Shown here one piece after another: positions 59,590-63,566 of a DNA stretch of 63,566 bases. This DNA is from Bacteroidales bacterium (GTDB lineage Bacteria > Bacteroidota > Bacteroidia > Bacteroidales > UBA932). The stretch lies in assembly GCA_017561265.1 (NCBI GenBank), contig JAFZDJ010000016.1:1-63566 (forward strand), in the 5' to 3' direction. Within the stretch, counting starts at the first letter, position 1. Every line of letters starts with the position of its first letter. The position numbers and the translations under genes were made by a program. Under the pieces are notes generated by a model that did not search any database, was not told the origin of the DNA, and saw only the letters and a program-made list of their open reading frames with translations.

Positions 59590-61002
59590 ATGAAGAAATT
59601 GATACGTTGGTGTGCAGTCCTGCTGCTGGTGGCGGCAGCTGCCATGATTGTAGTGTACAGGGCCGTAAACCGTGTCCCTTCTGCCGATCTTCCTCAGTAT
59701 GAGAGGGTTTATGAGATTTTTGACGACGGAGGATGTCTGAGCTGCCACTCGGCTGATCCTAAGATTCCGTTTTATGCCAAGCTTCCGGTTGCAGGCAAGA
59801 TTGTCATGAAGGATATAGACTCCGGCTATCGTGCTTTTGATATCGAGCCTTTCATGGAGGCATTGAAAGTTAACGCAGAGGTTAATGCCATAGATCTGGC
59901 AAAGATCGAAAAGGTTGTCATTGATGACAGGATGCCTATGCCTAAGTATTACCTGGTGCATTGGGGAAGTTCTTTGACAGATGCCAAAAGGGATATCGTT
60001 CTGAATTGGGCGGCCGATGAGCGTATTGCAATGTATGATGATGATCTTCCTGCTGCAAGAGCTGCCGAGCCTGTCCGTCCTATCGATCCTTCTGTTGAAG
60101 TGGATCCTGCCAAGGTTGCTCTTGGATATGCTCTTTTCCATGATGCTCGCCTTTCGGTTGACAATACAGTGTCATGTGCAAGCTGTCATGACCTTTCGAC
60201 TGCCGGTGTCGATAACCACCAGTATTCACATGGTGTGGACGATCAGGTAGGCGGTGTCAATGCTCCTACAGTGTATAATGCCGTTTACAATTTCGTTCAG
60301 TTCTGGGACGGTCGCGCGAAGACTCTTGCAGATCAGGCTGCAGGTCCGCCGCTCAATCCTATAGAAATGGCATCCGAGTCATTCGATCAGATCATAGCTA
60401 AGCTGGCTGCAGACAAGGACTTTGCAAAGGCCTTCAATGCCGTATATCCTGACGGTCTGACAGAGGCGAACATTACAGATGCAATCGAAGAATTTGAAAG
60501 GACACTTGTCACTCCTGACTCAAGATTTGATAAATGGCTCCGTGGTGATGATTCCGCTTTGAATGCTGATGAACTTGCCGGATACGAGCTCTTCAAGAAG
60601 TATGATTGTGCTACCTGTCATGCAGGACCAAATCTCGGAGGATTGTCTTATGAACTCATGGGACTTCGCGCCGATTACTTTGCAGACCGTGGCCTCGAGA
60701 TGACTCATGAAGATAATGGACGCTATAAGGAGACACAGCTCGAGCGTGACCGCCACCGCTTCAAGGTTCCTGGACTTCGCAATGTCGAACATACATGGCC
60801 ATATTATCATGACGGTACACGTGTGACTCTCGAAGAGGCAGTGCGTGATATGGGTATCTATCAGAGTGGTGTGGAACTGACTGATATTGAGATTGATAAT
60901 ATCAGCGATTTTCTAAGAACCCTTACCGGAGAGTATCAGGGCAAGAAGATCACGACAACTAATCCCCGTTCAGTAATCCACGATCACGACCACGATCACT
61001 AG
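59590..61002 (+). CDS. Tri-haem cytochrome c peroxidase-like protein with His/Asp C-terminal tail
   Basis: A 470-residue protein with an N-terminal membrane helix (IRWCAVLLLVAAAAMIVVYRAV). Three haem-c motifs follow: CLSCH in a small N-terminal haem domain (residues about 49-53), CASCH and CATCH in a di-haem peroxidase (CcpA/MauG-type) core with LGYALFHDARLS, GGVNAPTVYNAVYNFVQFWDGRA, and PGLRNVEHTWPYYHDGTR. It probably reduces H2O2 in the periplasm with electrons from the quinone pool. The protein ends in HDHDHDH, a natural metal-chelating tail. It is 18 bp after ccsA, so cotranscription is likely. Confidence 0.92.
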   Translation: MKKLIRWCAVLLLVAAAAMIVVYRAVNRVPSADLPQYERVYEIFDDGGCLSCHSADPKIPFYAKLPVAGKIVMKDIDSGYRAFDIEPFMEALKVNAEVNAIDLAKIEKVVIDDRMPMPKYYLVHWGSSLTDAKRDIVLNWAADERIAMYDDDLPAARAAEPVRPIDPSVEVDPAKVALGYALFHDARLSVDNTVSCASCHDLSTAGVDNHQYSHGVDDQVGGVNAPTVYNAVYNFVQFWDGRAKTLADQAAGPPLNPIEMASESFDQIIAKLAADKDFAKAFNAVYPDGLTEANITDAIEEFERTLVTPDSRFDKWLRGDDSALNADELAGYELFKKYDCATCHAGPNLGGLSYELMGLRADYFADRGLEMTHEDNGRYKETQLERDRHRFKVPGLRNVEHTWPYYHDGTRVTLEEAVRDMGIYQSGVELTDIEIDNISDFLRTLTGEYQGKKITTTNPRSVIHDHDHDH

Positions 61003-61017
61003 GATATATTGTAACAT

Positions 61018-61112
61018 AAAAGTCCGAGCGATATATAGGTGACATGCCACCCCCGGCTAGGGGGTGCCTCCCGCAGGGAGGCGGGGGTCACCGGTATATC
61101 GCTCGGACTTTT
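61018..61112. terminator. Bidirectional terminator with nested GC-rich palindromic element
   Basis: The outer stem is a perfect 18-bp inverted repeat (61018-61035, AAAAGTCCGAGCGATATA, with 61095-61112), flanked by A and T runs so it can serve both convergent genes. Inside are a 6-bp stem GGTGAC/GTCACC (61038-61043 with 61087-61092) and two hairpins, CCCCC/GGGGG (61050-61064) and GCCTCCC/GGGAGGC (61066-61082). The inner part looks like a repeat element inserted in the terminator loop. Confidence 0.85.
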
Positions 61113-61118
61113 AATGTA

Positions 61119-62006
61119 TTACAGTATATTCAGACTCTGCTCCTTGATCTTCTCGAGCTCGTCCTTCATCTTTACAACAAACTTCTGAATCTCTGTGTGA
61201 TTCGCCTTTGAACCTGTAGTGTTGATCTCACGTCCCATCTCCTGAGCGATGAATCCCAGCTTCTTGCCCGGATTCGGTTCATTATCAAGAGTTTCAAGGA
61301 AGTAATGGCAATGCTGGCGAAGACGCACCTTTTCTTCATTGATGTCCAGCTTCTCGATGTAGAAAATCATCTCCTGTTCCAGACGGCTCTGGTCTGGCTC
61401 AGCCTTGAGCTCGGCGAAGCGGCTTAAAATTTTTTCTCTGATCGCCTCTGTACGCTCCTGCTCGAACTGCTCGATCTGCTTCGAGAACTCCATGATGTTC
61501 GCAACCTTCTCAGTCACATCCTTGTAGAGGATCTCGCCCTCCTTCGAACGGAAGGCATTGATGTTCTTGATAGCTTCGTCAATGCAAGCTTCTACGACTG
61601 GCCAGTTCTCGTCAGTAATGACATCCTGCTTCTTTGCGTCCATAACCTCCGGCATTCTGAGAATCATTGCAAGAAGGTCGTTCGGATTCTGATTCCAGAG
61701 GTTGTATGCTCCCAGACGTCCTCCAAGATCTGAAATCTGCTGATAGTACTCCATGGCAAGATCCATGTTGATCTTCTTCACGCTGTCCGCCGCATTCGGC
61801 TCGAATGTAACGAAAAAGTCTATGTTTCCTCTGGTAAGCTCGTTTGCAATCTTATGACGCACAGCGATTTCCTTATCTTTCGGAAGCATTGATGTCTTTA
61901 TGCTGATATCAGCTGTCTTGCCGTTCAGTGAGCGGACTTCTACAGTGATCTTTCCTGTTTCAAGAATAGCCTCGGCCTTGCCGTAGCCTGTCATTGACTT
62001 TATCAT
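61119..62006 (-). CDS. YicC family endoribonuclease-like protein
   Basis: A 295-residue YicC-like protein. The N-terminal MIKSMTGYGKAE, SLNGKTADISIKT and the C-terminal EMGREINTTGSKANHTEIQKFVVKMKDELEKIKEQSLNIL match the family closely. E. coli YicC is linked to RNA decay and is an endoribonuclease; the role here is assumed by homology. I used the ATG at 62006 (MIKSMTGYG), the family start, rather than the longer frame. It is 53 bp after the GNAT gene on the same strand and ends at the large bidirectional terminator. Confidence 0.93.
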   Translation of the reverse strand: MIKSMTGYGKAEAILETGKITVEVRSLNGKTADISIKTSMLPKDKEIAVRHKIANELTRGNIDFFVTFEPNAADSVKKINMDLAMEYYQQISDLGGRLGAYNLWNQNPNDLLAMILRMPEVMDAKKQDVITDENWPVVEACIDEAIKNINAFRSKEGEILYKDVTEKVANIMEFSKQIEQFEQERTEAIREKILSRFAELKAEPDQSRLEQEMIFYIEKLDINEEKVRLRQHCHYFLETLDNEPNPGKKLGFIAQEMGREINTTGSKANHTEIQKFVVKMKDELEKIKEQSLNIL

Positions 62007-62059
62007 AATCGTGTTTTTCTGATTTGCCCGCAAAAATACATCTTTTTCCTCAAATTCCC

Positions 62060-62542
62060 CTATAAAGTCATCTGATAAGCCTCTCTAGGGTCTCCATTTG
62101 CCAGAAATATGACTCCGCAATGCCTGAATCCATATTTTCTGAGGATATGATGCATGATTACATTGTCTTTGTGAGTGTCGATCCTTATCGATCTTGCCTG
62201 GGTGAAGCCCCAGTCGAAAAGCTTCTTCGCAGCTCCATGTCCCGGCTCATGAACCGCAATCCTGTGGATGACATGGTATGGGCAATCGTCTGCCCATTCT
62301 CCGTCATGGATCTCGGCATATGTCGGATCCGGCCCCGGGATGAAAGCCATTGTAGCTATGATCCTTTCTTCCGCACATAAGACCATACAATGGCCTTCGG
62401 AAATGTCCTTGCGGACGGTTTCCTCCGACGGATAGGAGTCGTTCCATTGGTTCATGTTTCCGCTTGCACGCATTATTCCACGCGCGTTTTCGAATATCTC
62501 CATCAGCGCAGGAATGTCTTCATATGTAGCCTTTCTTATCAT
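62060..62542 (-). CDS. GNAT-family N-acetyltransferase
   Basis: A 160-residue acetyltransferase. It has the N-terminal MIRKATYEDIPALMEIFENARGIM, the substrate-loop EEERIIATMAFIPGP-like segment, the acetyl-CoA-binding VHEPGHGAAKKLFDWGF (a variant of the R/Q-x2-G-x-G/A motif), and DTHKDNVIMHHILRKYGFRHCGVIF. The acetylated substrate is unknown. I used the ATG at 62542, preceded by a minus-strand -7 box TATCTTTG; the longer frame would start inside that promoter. It is divergent from glnS. Confidence 0.9.
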   Translation of the reverse strand: MIRKATYEDIPALMEIFENARGIMRASGNMNQWNDSYPSEETVRKDISEGHCMVLCAEERIIATMAFIPGPDPTYAEIHDGEWADDCPYHVIHRIAVHEPGHGAAKKLFDWGFTQARSIRIDTHKDNVIMHHILRKYGFRHCGVIFLANGDPREAYQMTL

Positions 62543-62546
62543 TCTG

Positions 62547-62554
62547 CAAAGATA
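62547..62554 (-). promoter_or_regulatory. -7 box for the GNAT gene
   Basis: On the minus strand this reads TATCTTTG, fitting TAnnTTTG, four bases from the ATG at 62542. The transcript would be leaderless or nearly so. Confidence 0.5.
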
Positions 62555-62563
62555 CTCATTTGT

Positions 62564-62597
62564 TTTGCTCAACTAAAGCAAAAAATCAGTATATTTG
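62564..62597 (+). promoter_or_regulatory. Promoter of glnS
   Basis: TTTG (62564-62567) and TATATTTG (62590-62597) are 22 bases apart. The leader to the glnS ATG at 62665 is about 65 bases. Confidence 0.5.
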
Positions 62598-62664
62598 CCC
62601 GATTATTTGCAAATAGCAAACTGGAGATTCCAGTTTCATGTATGAAAAATAATATCCTATAGAT

Positions 62665-63566
62665 ATGGAAGAGGTAAACAAGGACGTTGTTGAGACCAGA
62701 AATCTCAACTTTTTGGAAGAGATCATCGAGGCTGATCTCGCCAGCGGAAAGTGTGAATCGGTAATGACCCGCTTCCCGCCTGAACCGAACGGATATCTTC
62801 ACATCGGACATGCGAAGAGTATCTGCATCAACTTCGGTCTTGCAAAGAAATACGGCGGAAAGACAAATCTCCGCTTCGACGATACAAACCCTGTAAAGGA
62901 GGACACAGAGTATGTTGACTCCATCAAGGAGGACATCAAGTGGCTCGGTTTCGAGTGGGAGAACGAGCGTTATGCTTCTGACTATTTCGACCAACTCTAT
63001 GAGTGGGCCGAGGAGCTCATCAGGAAGGGACTCGCATATGTGGACGACCAGACTCAGGAGGAGATCCGTCAGGGCCGTGGTACAGTGCAGGTGCCAGGTA
63101 CAGAGAGCCCGTACAGAAACCGCAGCGTAGAGGAAAACCTCGAGCTTTTCCGCGGAATGCGTGACGGCAAATATGCTGAGGGTGAGAAGGTTCTTCGCGC
63201 GAAGATTGACATGGCTCATCCTAACATGCTCTTCCGTGACCCGCTCCTTTACCGTATCATCCACGCACATCATCACCGCACAGGTGACAAGTGGTGCATC
63301 TATCCGATGTACGACTATGCTCACGGCCAGTCAGACTCGATCGAGAACATCACACACTCGATCTGTACCCTCGAGTTTGACGTTCACCGTCCTCTCTATG
63401 ATTGGTTCATCGAGAAGCTCGGCATCTTCCCGTCGCATCAGTATGAGTTCGCAAGACTCAACCTCACATACACAGTGATGTCAAAGAGAAAGCTTCTCGA
63501 GCTCGTGAAGAACAACTTCGTGAGCGGTTGGGATGACCCACGTATGCCGACTATCTGCGGTATCCG
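62665..63566 (+). CDS. glnS: Glutaminyl-tRNA synthetase, 3' part beyond window
   Basis: Charges tRNA-Gln directly with glutamine. The frame is open from the ATG at 62665 to the right edge (300 codons), so the C-terminal anticodon-binding domains are missing from view. The class I signature is [16 protein letters not shown] (HIGH variant) at residues 38-53, followed by [18 protein letters not shown]. The KMSKS-type motif is VMSKRKL near the right edge. A GlnRS implies the organism does not depend on the GatCAB route for Gln-tRNA. It has its own promoter and is divergent from the GNAT gene. Confidence 0.95.
   Translation, partial: MEEVNKDVVETRNLNFLEEIIEADLASGKCESVMTRFPPEPNGYLHIGHAKSICINFGLAKKYGGKTNLRFDDTNPVKEDTEYVDSIKEDIKWLGFEWENERYASDYFDQLYEWAEELIRKGLAYVDDQTQEEIRQGRGTVQVPGTESPYRNRSVEENLELFRGMRDGKYAEGEKVLRAKIDMAHPNMLFRDPLLYRIIHAHHHRTGDKWCIYPMYDYAHGQSDSIENITHSICTLEFDVHRPLYDWFIEKLGIFPSHQYEFARLNLTYTVMSKRKLLELVKNNFVSGWDDPRMPTICGI

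Noticed and set aside
62569..63324. Long minus-strand open frame opposite glnS
   Set aside because: The plus-strand GlnRS frame is unmistakable across it, and the minus frame has no family features.
1..63566. tRNA, rRNA, CRISPR arrays, intact transposons or prophage genes
   Set aside because: Reading all intergenic gaps shows no cloverleaf, no spaced identical repeats of CRISPR type and no transposase or phage structural genes.

Overview
The window looks like a chromosomal segment of a Bacteroidota bacterium, most likely order Bacteroidales and probably an anaerobic gut or fermentative lineage. Four signs support this. Many genes are preceded by the Bacteroidota-type -7 box TAnnTTTG, several with a TTG about 19-22 bases upstream. 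There are TonB-dependent receptors with an N-terminal carboxypeptidase-like domain and a DUF2807 'head GIN' protein. The sigma/anti-sigma/receptor operon and lipoproteins are of Bacteroidota type. GcvP is split, GlnS is used directly, and cytochrome c maturation is of the CcsA/ResB type. Coding density is very high; many neighbours overlap by 4 bp (ATGA) or converge with a gap of 0-2 bp. I see no tRNA, rRNA, CRISPR array, prophage or intact insertion sequence. Genus cannot be assigned from this sequence.

Layout. 0-8.3 kb: the C-terminal part of a type I restriction HsdR cut by the left edge, a periplasmic glycogen-debranching-like lipoprotein, TrmO, a small formate/nitrite-type channel, DUF2147, trpS, a cupin and a Dabb protein. 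8.4-14.5 kb: a compact five-gene surface-polysaccharide cluster (flippase, FrhB-like Fe-S protein, polysaccharide pyruvyl transferase, GT2, GT4). 14.5-25.8 kb: an alpha/beta hydrolase, a pseudouridine synthase, an orphan HsdR-N-type nuclease domain, a CCA-transferase-like protein, a tyrosine recombinase, HPF, holA, a NatAB-like ABC exporter, a 5'-nucleotidase split into two genes, mntP and an AraC regulator. A 470-bp structured gap follows.

26.2-36.3 kb is regulatory and envelope-related. It has a PhoB/PhoR-like pair, then a minus-strand operon sigma factor -> anti-sigma-like protein -> outer-membrane receptor -> DUF2807 adhesin-like protein. A GH3 glycosidase and a TrkH/LuxR operon complete it. 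36.4-42.8 kb: ferritin, a nitroreductase lipoprotein, a methyltransferase, a second TonB-dependent receptor and NhaA. 42.9-49.4 kb: a complete glycine cleavage system (lplA-gcvT-gcvH-gcvPA-gcvPB-lpdA) carrying its own lipoate ligase and lipoamide dehydrogenase, followed by a YfcC-type carrier. 51-57.8 kb: a membrane-bound LytTR regulator with a strikingly phased promoter, a deoxynucleoside kinase, gdhA, and a minus-strand envelope operon (BASS transporter, acyltransferase, Omp85-like barrel). 58-63.6 kb: a cytochrome c unit (ResB-like, CcsA, tri-haem peroxidase with a His/Asp tail), YicC, a GNAT enzyme and the start of glnS.

The most unusual signals are mostly non-coding or repeat-derived. 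They are (1) a helically phased GATT / 20-bp-spaced GGGATTA array directly upstream of the LytTR gene, (2) an in-frame repeat insertion inside lpdA made of three 18-bp units plus a dispersed repeat related to one after the GH3 gene, (3) a perfect 18-bp terminator stem whose loop carries a nested GC-rich palindromic element, and (4) a gene-free 470-bp interval with several strong hairpins that may encode a small RNA.
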